The translations under genes were made by a program, and so were the position numbers. Below, in pieces: positions 47,831 to 60,558 of a DNA stretch of 64,000 nucleotides. Under the pieces are notes generated by a model. The model did no database searches. It was not told the DNA's origin and saw only the letters and a program-made list of their open reading frames with translations. The DNA comes from Cokeromyces recurvatus (taxonomy: Eukaryota > Mucoromycota > Mucoromycetes > Mucorales > Mucoraceae): positions 124,001 to 188,000 of the forward strand of contig NW_026251403.1 in the NCBI RefSeq assembly GCF_025118155.1. The letters run 5' to 3'. The number at the start of each line of letters is the position of its first letter. Within the stretch, counting starts at the first letter, position 1.

Positions 47831-49138
47831 TTATTGAGATGTCATGGGTTTTTTAGCAACAAAGAAGAACATAGGAGTAAAGATACCTGCACGACCACCA
47901 TCTACCAAGGAATCACCAGCAGTTTCAAGCATTTCTTGAGTTTGAACAGTACCCTTTGGTGCAATACCCAGCTTCTCCAAGACTCGACAAAGGGTGGTTG
48001 TCGTGAATCGACCAGCAGAGGTCATACACAATGTTGTGAGCACATCACGGAAAGTTTGGCATTGAAGTAAATTACCTTCTAAAGGATAATACCAATGAAT
48101 ACGATCTCCAACATTTGCTAAATCAACATGAAATTCAAGCTCAAAACCAACTCTTTCAAGCGCTTCAAGGGAATCTGTAATAGAACGTACATCAGGAAGA
48201 CTGTTTCCTAACGCGATACGGTGTGCAATTTCTTTGTGCACGGGATTTGAAGAGTCAAACTTATCAGTTGTACACCATTCATAACAACCAAATTTGCCTC
48301 CAGGTTTTAAAACACGGAAAATTTCTGCATAGACACCTTCAAATGTAGGAGCATGACATGTAGCTTCAACAGCATATACACGATCAAATGTGTTATCGTC
48401 AAAAGGAATTTGCATAAAGTCACCCTATATATATATGACATTGCATTAAATTAAACAAGTTATTTTATATGACCTTCAGATATATATATACTTTACCTTA
48501 ATGAAATCTAATTTATCGCTTAAATCTTCTTGAATAGCATATTGTTTTGCCTTTTCAACTTGGTAAGCATTGTTATTTAAGCCAATGATGTTAGCACCCG
48601 TTAAATGAGCAATAGCTCTGGCAGGACCACCAACACCACAACCCGTATCTAACACCTTCATACCAGGTTGAATATCTAACTTGTGAGCCAAATAATGCTC
48701 ATGACGCTTCATTGCACAATTAAACTCTTCACCAGGATAAAATCTACAGAAATGGAAACTCTTACCCCAACCATATTCATAAAAATCAGTAGCCAAATTA
48801 TAATAGGCATTGACTAAAGTACTATAACGAGAGGCACGAGTCTTGGCCTTCTCCCCAGAATCATCCTCTTCGGCATTTTTTCCCCACATCTCAAAATAAG
48901 TCTCGGAGGTCATGTTATAGACATCATGATTCTTTGAACCCAAGTTATTAAAAAGGCCTGTTTTGACATTATTACCATGTAATGCACGAGCAAGGGCAAT
49001 ATCTTCTGCATGATTTGTTGACACTGTCTTGACATTTTCATTAGAGTCCATATTAACTAGGCTTTTCTTTAAAGAGTTATCTTTTCTATGAATAAGTTCT
49101 TGTTCAGAATTAGTGACAGGAATTGCTGTAGGAGCCAT
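47831..49138 (-). CDS. ERG6: Sterol 24-C-methyltransferase
   Basis: Uses S-adenosylmethionine to methylate C24 of the sterol side chain (zymosterol to fecosterol) in ergosterol synthesis, on ER or lipid-droplet membranes. Exons 49138-48497 and 48424-47831 give about 411 aa. Signatures in order: YYNLATDFYEYGWGKSFHFC (sterol-binding region I), motif I VLDTGCGVGGPAR starting at residue 162, then GDFMQIPFDDNTFDRVYAVEATCHAP (region II) and FRVLKPGGKFGCYEW. Motif I has Thr where relatives usually have Val; this is a mild change outside the glycine core. The N-terminus is some 30 residues longer than yeast Erg6. The intron is placed by GTAAAG/TATATAG with LDFIK joining GDFMQ in frame. Confidence 0.95.
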
Positions 49139-52100
49139 ATTGATTAGATTATATTAGTTCAGTTTTTTTTTTAAAAAAATAAAAAAAAAAAGAGAGAAAA
49201 GTCCTTTAGAAAAAAAAACAGAAAGGGAAAAAAAAATAAAAATAATAATAATGATATGCTCTCAAGCATATATTTATATGTCTTTCATTCATATTACCAT
49301 CATCATCAAGTCTGCCACAATATCCGTTTTAAGCTATATTCAGTCGGAGTTGTGTTTGATAGTAAAAAGGTAAACAGATCATTATTTAATGATAATTTAG
49401 GAAGCATGTATAATTATATGGAGCTTATCTGTATACTTTACTTGATTTGCTTATCTGTTATTTATATGATACAAATATATATACATATGTGTGTGTGTAT
49501 GTGTGTATGTATGTGTGTATGTAAAGAAGAAGATAATATAGTATTTTCCTTCTTTTTTCTGGTTTATAGAGAATAAATTTTAATTATTAATACATAATTT
49601 TACTTCACATGTAACTCTATCGAAAAAAAAAGGGGGGGATCTTAAAGCAGATAATCTTATTAGAGTTTTTTTGACATACGTTTCAAAATCAATCTACTCC
49701 AGAGTATTTCATAAAATAGTAATAAATTTAAATTTTGTTCTGCGTGTTATACTTTTTAAATTAAAAATCAGCTATGAATTTGACACATTCAATATTTTAT
49801 GTAGATCGGCTTCAGGGTCCTATGATGATAACAAAGTAAAAACATAATATAAATCAAGTTTACAATAGATACAATAGAAACAAAGAGATTAAGAATAATA
49901 AGAAAAGAACAATGTATGTATTTTATTTTGAAACATTATCTTCTATATTCTATAACAATAGAAGGAGCTTATATCGTATGACTATATATTATTATAAAAT
50001 TTATTACTATAGTAAATAATATCGGAAGATAGTACAGAATATATTCACTATATATTTTATTAATATACATTCTCTTTTTTTTTTTTCAAAGTATCCTTTC
50101 TTTCTCTGAGCTTATATCAGTAGATATTTTAACATATTAGACTATACGTATTTATGGACTTTGTTAAGGAATTATTTTACAGTAGACAATCCACTATTGT
50201 CTATGTTTTCTTTTCTTTTCTCAAAACTATATTGTAATAATAGACTGATCGGTTGTCATTTGTAGAGTGTACAAATCAATAAATATTTTGAAGATACGTA
50301 ACCATTTCTTTTTTCTCTAGTTCAATATTGTTCTATATATTCAACAGAATTAACCTTCTTGTACATTACAGACAAAAAAAAATGTCTTTTTTCAAGCATA
50401 AAATATTCAAATTAGAAAAATAACAAGTGATTTTGAAACAAAAAGTCTGAATTATTATAGCATCTGGTTAATTTGGTCTTGATAAAACATTAATAATAAT
50501 CAATATTGGAAGCTTAGTAATCCAATAATTTCTTTTATTAATTTTATTAGATAATGTATTAGCACAAAAAAAAAATACTTTGATTGTTTAACGTTGGCAT
50601 ATCAACATTTGCATTTTTTTTCTAAATCATTATTGTTTCAAAAGATCAAAATGTGATAAAATCTTCAAACGAAAAGCTATGGTCATTTCTTTAATATTGC
50701 TGCATTGTTCTAGTATTTAAATCAATTAGCATGAAATAACTTACTTGCTACACGTTATTTTGTTTATGACTTACTTTAAAGAAAAATCATAATATCATTT
50801 AGTGATGTTGAAAGCTTGGCGTAGTCAATAATGACAAGGTGGAAAGGCTTTTGACTGAAATAAATGCGTACAGCCAAGGCTTTGGACTGAAATAAATGCG
50901 TACAGCCAAGTTTATAGTTATACTAATGTTCCTGAAATATTATCACGTGATTCTTTTAAATGCATCCATAAATTAATCTACTTTGATTGATCTGCGTTTG
51001 CATATTAGACTGGCGAATACTTCTTTACATTTTCTACCAAAGTATAATTTGTTCATCATTAATTGTAATAAATGTATTTTTGACTCTTTTGTTTCATTAG
51101 TTGGTGATTTATATGTATATCCAACTGTTATGTATTTGTTATCTATTTTTTTTTAAATATATATATATGTATATATTTACATATTTCCAATAAGCCCTAA
51201 CCAAGTCAGAAGTATTTGTTATAAATATTACAGGATACACTGTTAAAACATAAAGCCTATGTAATATAGTTATAACTACCTGTTAATTGCTTATCAACTA
51301 CCCACAAAGCTCGTCTAAATTTGCGCTTATTTTTTTTTTCTTTGACATTCTGATTTTCTCCCGTTATTCGCCTGCTCAACCCAATATTGAAGTTAACTTG
51401 CACTGCAATGAATTCTTTTTTTTTTTAAGATACGAAAACACATCGCACATTAGTACGTATTGTTTACCAGCAGTTAATATCGTAATTAGCCTTATTCCTA
51501 AGTCGTATCATATGTACAAATATTTAAAGAAAATTATAATAGATATTTATTAATAGTAACTAAAAAAAAGAAGAAAAATATAGATTTATGATTTCTCAGT
51601 TCTAATCATCGACTTATAAATAAAAGATAAAGCATTTGTGTCTACAATAATAAAAAACAGTCAATATTCATCAGTCTGATTGTATTTAATGAATACCATT
51701 CCAGTCTTTGCAATAGCTGTATTAATTATCTCAATACTATTGTTAATGATTTTTTTTTTAAAAAAAGTATATTTTTGATTTCAACATTATTATTATATAT
51801 ACATGGTTTTTCTTTTATTTTCATGGCAAAACTGACTATGAGCTTAAATACCATAGGCTTAGTTTTATTTTAAAGCAGACAGTCAAATTCTTTAAAATAG
51901 TTAGGACATTGTTATTACTTTTGCATGACAGTTGAAAAGATAGGAGTTTGCTTGTTTAGATATCACATGACAAAGATTATATTGTCAGTTATAGAGCTTC
52001 GATCACATATGACACACAATATTCAGTTGGAATGGTAAATGAAAAAGCCTTTCAATCAAGAATGAAACTACGGCATTTTTAAAGTGCTTAGGAATAATTT

Positions 52101-52856
52101 TTTCAGATATGGTTGAAGAAGGCTCTTGATATTATTGCAAAAGAAAAAACAATTTTTTTTTGTGGCATAATGCTATGTCTAACTCTCACAGAAAATTATC
52201 CACTATTGATATCCATCTCATTTAATCTAAATAAAGAGACAAGCCTAAAATTAGAATCAAAGAGAAGATGTCTCTTAAGCATATATATGCTGCTATTCTA
52301 TTTGGCTGGTAAATAATTTTGTGAGCTTTGACCATCCTAGTAACAACCTTCCAAAGACGCGCAGTTTGAACATAGAAAGCTACTTTTATGCCTAGTGTAA
52401 AGTTTGAACTTTATGCATTATTCATTTAGTTGTATAAATTTAATGTTTGTTAAACACTGACTGAACATATTATAAGGTATTTGTCAAGGACTACAAGCTT
52501 GAAGATCAAAGTGATGAATAGTTATAATTTAAAGGTCATTCATTAGATATCCATTACAATTAAAGAACAGAAAAAAAAAAAAGAAGTGTGGAATACGTGT
52601 AAGATTTCGTCAATAATCTGTGTAAGCTACTACAAACTTAAGATTAAAAAGTCTGTCAAATTAAAAAACTGTCATTTATTGTAAACTTTTCCCGCTATAT
52701 CAACGTGAAAATTTCAGTAAATTAGCCAAATCTGATTCAAACATTGTGACTATATTCGGAATTTTAATTAGCAAAAAAAGTTTTTTTTTTTTTTATCATT
52801 ATACAAACTCGAAGAGAAAATGAAAAAAAAACACACATTTGTTATAAACTCTAAAG
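49139..52856. other. Gene-free region
   Basis: About 3.7 kb of AT-rich DNA without a recognisable gene. A GTGTAT-type microsatellite lies at about 49483-49520 and a 32-bp tandem duplication at 50846-50910. The open frames present have no splice context or protein-like composition. Confidence 0.55.
50846..50910 (+). repeat. 32-bp tandem duplication
   Basis: Two adjacent units, 50846-50877 and 50878-50909, share GACTGAAATAAATGCGTACA and the flanking bases and differ at one position (CTTTTGACT versus CTTTGGACT). The high identity suggests a recent event. Confidence 0.92.
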
Positions 52857-53266
52857 ATGTCTGGTAGACAAGGTAAAATCAAGAACAATTTCCACAAAAA
52901 AAAAAGAATCAATTATTTTAAAACAAACGTAATAATATTATAGGTGGTAAACTCAAGCCTCTTAAGAAACCAAAGAAGGCTCAACACGAAGAAGATGAGG
53001 TAAAAATATATACATGTATATACATGTATATGGATGAAAATTTTAATTATTTAATGTTAATCATTTGTTTATTCATAGGAGGATCTTGCCTTCAAGAAGA
53101 AGAAGGCCGAAGAAGCCAAGAAGTTGAAGGAATTACAACAAAAGGCTGCTGGAAAGGGTCCCTTACGTAAGTTACATCTAAAATTTGAAAGCTGTTGATT
53201 AAGCGATGTTTATTTTATTTCATTTTTATAGTTAGCGGTGGTATCAAAAAGTCTGGAAAGAAATAG
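52857..53266 (+). CDS. TMA7: Translation machinery-associated protein 7
   Basis: A small basic ribosome-associated protein conserved across eukaryotes (yeast TMA7, human CCDC72). Four exons, 52857-52872, 52944-52999, 53079-53166 and 53232-53266, give exactly 64 aa, the family length. The N-terminus reads MSGRQGGKLKPLKKPKK, the middle EEDEEDLAFKKKKAEEAKKL, and the end AAGKGPLLSGGIKKSGKK; the GPL-x-x-GGIKKSGKK ending is diagnostic. The first exon is only 16 nt, so single-frame gene finding misses the gene, but all three junctions keep frame and reproduce the family sequence. Confidence 0.93.
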
Positions 53267-54454
53267 ACGCTATAGTTTTTTTTTATTATTCCAATTATAT
53301 TATTCATAATAAACTCATAAAGAAAACCTTGTTGCCGAAGTTAATTTATATAAGTGAATACGGCTTTTTAAACAAATAGATTCATACAAAAAGAAAGGGG
53401 GGGCTTTATTCAATACTATTTGGTATATAATAAGAATATATATTTTCAGACATGATTAAATATTTAACTTATGAAAAGAAAAGGTCAGAGTGTATATAAA
53501 CATTTATAAAGGAATAAAAAAGGGTAAAAAGAGTTGAATATGACTTTGCAGTCTTTTTTTTAAAAAAAAATTATTTCTTCTTGCTTAATTACAACTGCAC
53601 TAGATGGCTTTTATGCTTTATTACGCTATCTTCCATTTTCACATCAGCTCTTGTAAATACTTTGTAAATACTTTTCAAAAAGAATAATAGCATAACACAG
53701 TAGATCATAAACTTTATTAGTGTTTTCTTTCTTTTTCTTTTCTTTTTTTTTTTTCGAAAATTCAGGGAAAAAAAAACTTATATACACAATGTATGCAAAA
53801 GTAATGTTTTTAATACCACGATTAAAGACCTGTATAAACACTGTGATACTATATATGGATATATAAAGCATTATTCGTTCTTGCATTGGTTCAATAATAA
53901 TATTTGAATGCGTCTATTTCGGTATGTATTTTACTTGTCCCTTATTTAGCTTGTGTTGACATTGATAGTGTATATGACTTCTCTTTTATAAGTCATTTCA
54001 TATGCATATATAAAATATGTATAAAAGAAAAAAAAAATACAACATCTAAATATAGCACTATAATAGTGCTATTATTAATTATGTATACTTTCAAATTCTA
54101 TGCTCTGAAATCATCTAATAGCCCAATTAATTCCCTTCTCTATTCACAAGTCATTATTATTATTATTAACAATGTATTTCAACTTAGATATTGATGGCTA
54201 ATGACTCCACTAGTTTACGAAATATCTCTTTCTTCTTTTGTTTTTTTTTAATTAAAAGTCTGTATCGTATAGAGCCTTATGAAATAAAGTTTACATTGCA
54301 TATCCTCAAATACATTTTATGCACAAAATAGAAAAACAGATTCTTTCGTTATTCACATAATGCATATCACAAATCATTAGAAATATATGCTTACGAGATG
54401 AATATTAATAATTTAACAAGGGTATATATATTCTCTCTCTCCTTCTCTCTCTGC

Positions 54455-54487
<33 letters not shown>

Positions 54488-54543
54488 CGTCTTATTTTAT
54501 TTATAAAACTTCTTTTTCTTAATTGTAATTACATACATATCAA
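53267..54543. other. Intergenic region
   Basis: AT-rich DNA between TMA7 and the first acyltransferase gene. The last 110 bp contain a CT microsatellite (54431-54472) running into TA repeats (to 54488), in the likely promoter of the acyltransferase gene. No gene is seen. Confidence 0.5.
54431..54488. repeat. CT/TA microsatellite in the acyltransferase promoter
   Basis: CT-rich units followed by TA units, ending 55 bp before the ATG at 54544. Confidence 0.85.
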
Positions 54544-56155
54544 ATGAAGAATTTAAGTATACCAAAGGATATGCGGTTAGGTGGTATGGACGCTGCCTAT
54601 TTGCAATTAGACAACCCTCGTCGATCTATGACGATAACTACACTTTGGACATTCAAACGTCCTTTAGATTTAAATCAAGTGTATAAAGTTTTGGACAGAT
54701 TATGTTTGGACAATCCACGATTTGCTAGAGTTCCATGTCATGGAGGATTCTTTAAAACTCCAGCTTTAACGATACCTATTGGATGGTATCCGAAGGATAA
54801 TGTTGTTGTGCATCATTTAAAAGAGCCTAGTGATCAAAGAGCACTTCAAAAGTATTGTGCAAAACAGGTATAATATATTTATATATATAAATATTTACAT
54901 TAAAAAAGGGGAAAGATTAAAGATATAAAAATTACAAACTGATACAGGTTGGAACACCGTTCGATTACAATAAACCTCTTTGGCAGTTCCATATTATTTA
55001 TGGACTCGAGAATAATGGTTGTGCAACATTTTTTAAAGTGCATCATTCAATTTCTGATGGAGAAGGTCTTATGAAGACTCTCATGACCATAACGTCCTGG
55101 GGAGGAGACACAATCAAAAAAGAACGACCCACTATCCTACATCATCCAATGAAGAAAAGTCATCTACATTTATCGTTTAATTCTACTATGGAAAGAAAGA
55201 TGCTGTTGAAGAAGACTTCGCAGTATTATTCAGTAGTCAAGATGCTAACTTATATTTATATGGCCTTTTTATACATATACATATACAGTTTTACATTCTG
55301 TCATGATTTATATCAAGTTATCTTAATTTTGACACCTTACATTGCTCGCAAGGACTTGTACTATCAGGAGTTACAATCACATGAAAAGGAGGTGGCATGG
55401 TCAGAGAATATTGATATATCAGATATCAAAATAGTTCGACAAGCATTTGGTGGTACTTTGAATGATGTGATGCTGACAGTTGTTACAAGATGTATCAAAA
55501 ACTATTTAGAAAGCATTGGAAGGAGACATGATAATTATCTTAAACTCTTTATTCCTTTATCTTTACGTGATCCAGATGATGACAGGTATATGTTGTTTTA
55601 ATTCTATTTTTATGCTAATCATAACAATTCTATTTATCTATCTATCTGTCTGTCTGTCTGTCTGTCAGTCTTCAGAACCGAATTGGTGGTGCTTGGGGCT
55701 TCTTTTCAATGAAGGATTTGGGAACACAGCAATTAATAAATCAAGTTAGAATGGAAACATTTGCTATTAAATCATCTAACTTTCCATCTCTGTTGTATGA
55801 AGGCATTGAAAGATCTAGTAGAACGGTACCTGGATTACCACCCCCACTTTGTTTTATTCGTCATTTCTGTGACCTTGCACATGGCGCCTTTACAAACATC
55901 TCCGGTCCAACTTTTCCTATCTCTTTTGCAGGAGAAGAGATTCAAGAACAGCGTATATTTTCTCCTCAACTAGGTAAAGGTACAATGGGCATTGCCCTTA
56001 TTTCCTACTGTGATAAGGTCAGCATTGGCGCCTTGGCAGATGTACACCGTCATTATCCTGGTCTTGCTGAAGGGATCTGTCAAAGATTTGTTGAAGAATT
56101 TGAGTTCATCCTGGAAGAAGCCAAGTTGGAACTTTCAAAGAAAAAAAGCTTATGA
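54544..56155 (+). CDS. WS/DGAT-type acyltransferase, copy A
   Basis: A member of the bifunctional wax ester synthase/diacylglycerol acyltransferase family, transferring fatty acyl groups from acyl-CoA to diacylglycerol or long-chain alcohols to make storage lipids. Exons 54544-54867, 54948-55585 and 55669-56155 give about 482 aa. Family signatures: LGGMDAAYLQLDNPRRSMTI near the N-terminus, PLWQFHIIYGL, and the catalytic HHxxxDG as HHSISDG (H140, H141, D145, G146). A central hydrophobic stretch (about residues 205-230) may anchor it in the membrane. QAFGGTLNDVMLTVVTRCIK and TNISGPTFPISFAGEEI (the NVPGP-like block) follow. Intron 2 contains a TCTA/TCTG tetranucleotide repeat. Copy B follows 490 bp downstream in the same orientation with the same three-exon layout. 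Confidence 0.9.
55636..55668. repeat. TCTA/TCTG tetranucleotide repeat in an intron
   Basis: The repeat runs straight into the CAG acceptor of intron 2 of acyltransferase copy A and so forms its polypyrimidine tract. Confidence 0.85.
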
Positions 56156-56647
56156 TTTTCTAGATATATGTCTATGGGATATTTGTCTAAATAAAAGAAC
56201 TTTTTTTTTTTTTTTTTTTTTTTTTTGCATAAAATAGAAAGTATTTCTTACTTGTTTAGTAGATTTACTTCTATGTCAACAAAAACTCTTTTATAATTGA
56301 TTTATATACAACTGGGGATAGTGTCTTGTATGAATGTGTGTTTTTTTTAATTAATTCTGAAATTTGTTATACAAACTATTTAAATAGAATAATAACTTCG
56401 TCTGTCTATCTATTATAAGAATAGGTTTATCCGCTGAAATATATTTATATAAAAAAAAGGGTTTATTTTGGAAATCAGCAGCAAATCTTCTATAAAAAAT
56501 CTTAAAAAAATCATGTAATGTGAAACATATGATTCTATTTATTTTACATATAAATATACATAGGACAAGGAAAAAAAGTAATATAAAGGTACATTAGATA
56601 TACTATTTTATTATTATCGGCTTGTTTTCCTTAATTTTGTTTACAAC
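56156..56647. other. Spacer between the tandem acyltransferases
   Basis: AT-rich DNA with a T run near 56201-56226, likely holding the 3' UTR of copy A and the promoter of copy B. No gene is seen. Confidence 0.5.
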
Positions 56648-58259
56648 ATGTCAAAAACAGAACAACCCAGTGATGTACGCTTGGGAGGCATGGATAATAT
56701 ATTCTTAAAGATAGAGCACCCTCGTCGTACTATGGCTGTCACTTCTTTATGGATATTCAAAAATCCTGTAGATATAAATCGTATATATACTGTCATGACC
56801 GACTATTGTAAGAATGCACCTCGTTTCGCTAGAGTCCCCAAAAATGAAAGCTTTTTTCGAAAACCTATCTGGGCTACACCTTTAGATTGGAAACCTGAAG
56901 ATAATATTATTAAACATACGTTGGAAGAGCCTACTCGCAAAGCACTTCAAAAATATTGTGCACAACAGGTATGTCAAATATATATATATATATATATATA
57001 TAAAGCTTATAAATATTTGGATATATTCTAATTATATATGTATAGGTTCAAACCCCATTTAACTACACTAAACCACTTTGGGAGCTTCATACGATTTATG
57101 GACTAGAAGGTAATCGTTGCGCCGTATTTTTCAAAGTAAGTCATGCCATCTCAGATGGTGAGGGACTTGTTCGAGGTATTTTGAGTACGACATCTTTAAA
57201 AGACACAATGAAAAATATGGAAAAACAACAAGCTGTTATTTCTCATCGTACCAAGTCTCCAAAAAACCAAGTATTAAACTTAGAGAACAAAGTACCAAAG
57301 AAGTTATTAGAAACATTTCCAAGTTTCATAATTACCATCTTGTCATTTTTCTATATGCTATTTTGGAAAATATATATCTACTATATTACTATATGTCATG
57401 ATTTATATGAGTCATTTTTGACTATGATACCTGTGATGCGTAAGGACTTTTACTATAAGGGTTTACAATCCACTAAAAAAGAAATGGCATGGTCGGATGA
57501 TATCAAGCTTTCAGATATTAAGATTATTCGACAGGCATTTGGTGGTACTTTGAATGATGTGATGCTGACAGTTGTTACAAGATGTATCAAGAACTATTTA
57601 GAAAGCATTGGAAAGAGACGTGATAACTATATTACATTACTTATTCCTATATCTTTACGTAAACCAAGTGACTGGAGGTATATCTATATAATAGCATACA
57701 CTTCGCTTTCTTCCCTCCTTTCTCCCCTCCCTTTTTTTTTTCTTTCTAATTTGTAATATTTTATAGACTTAAAAATGTGGTAAGTGGAGCATGGGGCTTC
57801 TTTTCCATGAAGGATTTAGAAACAAAACAATTATTAAAACAAGTAAGAACAGAAATGACGGCTATCAAATCTTCACGCTTGTCCCTTCTACTTTATATAT
57901 GGTTTGAATACATTTTTGGCTCATTACCTGGATTATCACTTCCTTTATCAGTCTATAATCATTACTGTGATATTGGCCATGGTGTCTTTACTAACGTACC
58001 TGGACCACAAACTCGCATTACTTATGCAGGTGAAGAAATTGAAGAATATAAAACCTTCCCTCCTCAAAATGGGAAGGGATCAATTGGTATTGCCCTCCTT
58101 TCTTACTGTGGTAAGGTCAGCATTGGTGCCTTGGCAGATGTACACAGTCAATATCCTAACCTAACTGAAGGGATCTGTCAAAGATTTGTTGAAGAATTTG
58201 AGTTCATTCTAGAAGAAGCCAAGTTGGAGCTTTCAAAGAAAAAAGACAAATCCTCCTAA
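56648..58259 (+). CDS. WS/DGAT-type acyltransferase, copy B
   Basis: A tandem paralogue of the preceding gene with the same exon pattern: 56648-56968, 57046-57677, 57767-58259, giving about 481 aa. LGGMDNIFLKIEHPRRTMAV opens the protein. The active-site block reads SHAISDG (S139, H140, D144, G145): the first His of HHxxxDG is Ser, while the second His, normally the general base, is kept. QAFGGTLNDVMLTVVTRCIK and TNVPGPQTRITYAGEEIEE follow. The copies are clearly diverged over the first 100 residues but nearly identical in nucleotide sequence over 57535-57613 and towards the 3' end. Activity is plausible because the key His and Asp are present; altered substrate preference is inference. Confidence 0.88.
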
Positions 58260-58610
58260 ATTAGGTCTTTTTTTTTTTTTTTTTTTTTTTGATTTAATCA
58301 TCCTTCTCTGCATATCATTCAGATATTAACTTGCCTTTTCAGCTCTCTTAGAGAAAAAAAAATTATCCCTGTATACAACTATTTTATTTTATTTTAATGT
58401 TATTATTTTATGCATTTATTAAATAAACAAATCTAAAAAAGAAAAAATATAAATTATGATTCGAATTACATAATAAAGTTTCTAATAGAGTTGGAATAAT
58501 AATGCGAATGATGTGTGTATAAATACATATATAAAAAAAAAAAGACTTTTTCTGAATTTCAATATCATTTTCTTCTTAAATTTTATTTTATTATTTTCTC
58601 TTGAATAATA

Positions 58611-59221
58611 ATGGATTACATTGATTTGGATTATACTTATTTACCAAGAATAATGACGTCCAAGTTGACTGAATACAAATCATATAGCAGTATAAATCAA
58701 TTAATAAGCTTATGGATAGGTATAAAATAAAAAAAAAAGACTAAAAGTAGTAATAAAGTATATTAAGCGTCTTTTTCTTTTAAATAGTATTCACAAAATA
58801 TAAAAGCAATCTAACTGATGGATTTAGACTGGAGAACTTTTCATGGCGATTATGGTATAGACAGTTTATTTTACAAAAGACAAATGTGCCAAAAATCATG
58901 GATGATATTAATCTTTTAGTAAAGAAGCAAAACGTGTCGATTATTATTGACAACACCAAAACTCGTTATATGCCTGCTGTTCATAAAGATCTTCTTGTAC
59001 AACAACAACAAAAGAAGAAGAATAAAAAGTTTTATATTCATCACGAATTTGAGCAAAACGAAAGAGGCAACAATTTATTATCAAAACCTATCTCCCTTCT
59101 ATCTCAAATGCTAAAATGCGATAACACTGCTGTAATAACCAGCAACCATTCTTCCAGTCTTCGTCGTTGTCAGTCTCGTTATTATTACCGTTTAGACCAA
59201 TTCTTCCTTAATGCTACATAA
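58611..59221 (+). CDS. DUF1752-domain protein (GATA-factor-like N-terminal module)
   Basis: Two exons, 58611-58719 and 58788-59221, give about 180 aa. The segment SLWIVFTKYKSNLTDGFRLE with FSWRLWYRQ matches the short fungal DUF1752 module found at the N-terminus of nitrogen regulators of the AreA/Nit2 type and in other fungal proteins (typical wording: LW-x-V-F-x-K-x-K, then G-x-R-L-E-N-x-S-W-R-L-W). The rest is basic and Gln/Lys/Ser-rich, with no GATA zinc finger. The junction falls inside the domain and keeps frame, which supports the model. It may be a free-standing regulatory partner or a truncated regulator; no function can be assigned beyond the domain. Confidence 0.72.
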
Positions 59222-59360
59222 TCTCTTTATTATCTTCTTCCCTTCCTTCCTTCCCTCTCTCTCTTTTCTTTTTCTTTTTCTTTTTTTTCTTTTTCTATTT
59301 ATTTACAATAAATAGGTCTTTATTATTAACAGATTATAAGTTGTAGTATAATAATAAAGG

Positions 59361-60522
59361 TTACCAATCAGTCATTGGTGCTATTTTACAATGATTAAAG
59401 GAGCTACTAATCACATCTGTATGAACCTGAGAAGCCCATGCAGCTGTCTTTAAGAATTGATCATTTTCAAATCCCACTAAATAATCCAGTCGAGATAAAA
59501 TAGTCCAATCCATAAAGGGTCGAGCAAATTTTTTAACAAGTCGAGTTTGATCTTCATTTTGATCTACTGATAAATGATCCAAATTAATAAATTCATAGCC
59601 TTCAGCTATAACATGAACAGCTACCGTGGAAGAACGACGGAAGTGAGCGCGTAGAAGGTTTAATTGATCCCTACTATCAGCAGAGATAAAGATATGGCAG
59701 TGCTGTCGCTTTCGACATATGTGAATGATATGATTGACAAGGCAAGTGACATGTTTTTTTTCATTAACACGAAGTCCAATACGAAACCAGCCCCTTTTGT
59801 GAGTTAAAGATGTTCGTATTACTTGTCCATAGTTGTCTAATGCAGGTATATCCTTGATCGACATATCTACTCTTTCCCCTAATAAATCACGATAAGGCTC
59901 TAATAACTTTGCAAATCTCTCAGTAGGCCTACTAAAGAGTATTCGACTTGCAAGCCAAAACCAATCTGATTTTTGTTGAAGATGATTCAGTCGATATTTG
60001 TCTCGAAGCGGCTTCATGGATGGGTTTTGAGCAAGATGGATCCAATCACCCTGCCACTGTCTCACGTTGACAATGGATACCTGATTACGTTTGTAGTCTT
60101 CGAGAAAGGATCGTTGTTGGAGTTCAAGTTGTGTCAAGGTATTCTCTTGTAATAGTTGATGGCTTGATTCAATTTTTTCAATGTAATATTTTGCTTGATC
60201 TGAATTCATAGCCATGTAAGAAGGCGATGATTCAAAATACCATTCCCATTTAACTGGCCATGTCATGTCATATGCAAATGCTGATCCTTGCTGTAACATG
60301 GAAAAGTAATAACTATTAACGACATCTAACATGCGTTTATCGAACGATCCACATGTTTGATTTCTTTTACAACTATATACTATTAATAGAGGCGGAATAG
60401 AATAATAGGGTGTTCTATTAGCGACATAGCCAAGACGAATATGTGCCAATGCTGATAAAAGTATTTTTAATCGACTCGATGTTAGACGATCATTTGGAAT
60501 ATTTTGTTGGTTTATCAAGACA

Positions 60523-60558
<36 letters not shown>

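Noticed and set aside
49256..49576. Open frame upstream of ERG6
   Set aside because: It is mostly Tyr/Ile/Cys translation of TATA/GTGT microsatellite DNA, with no domain or splice support.
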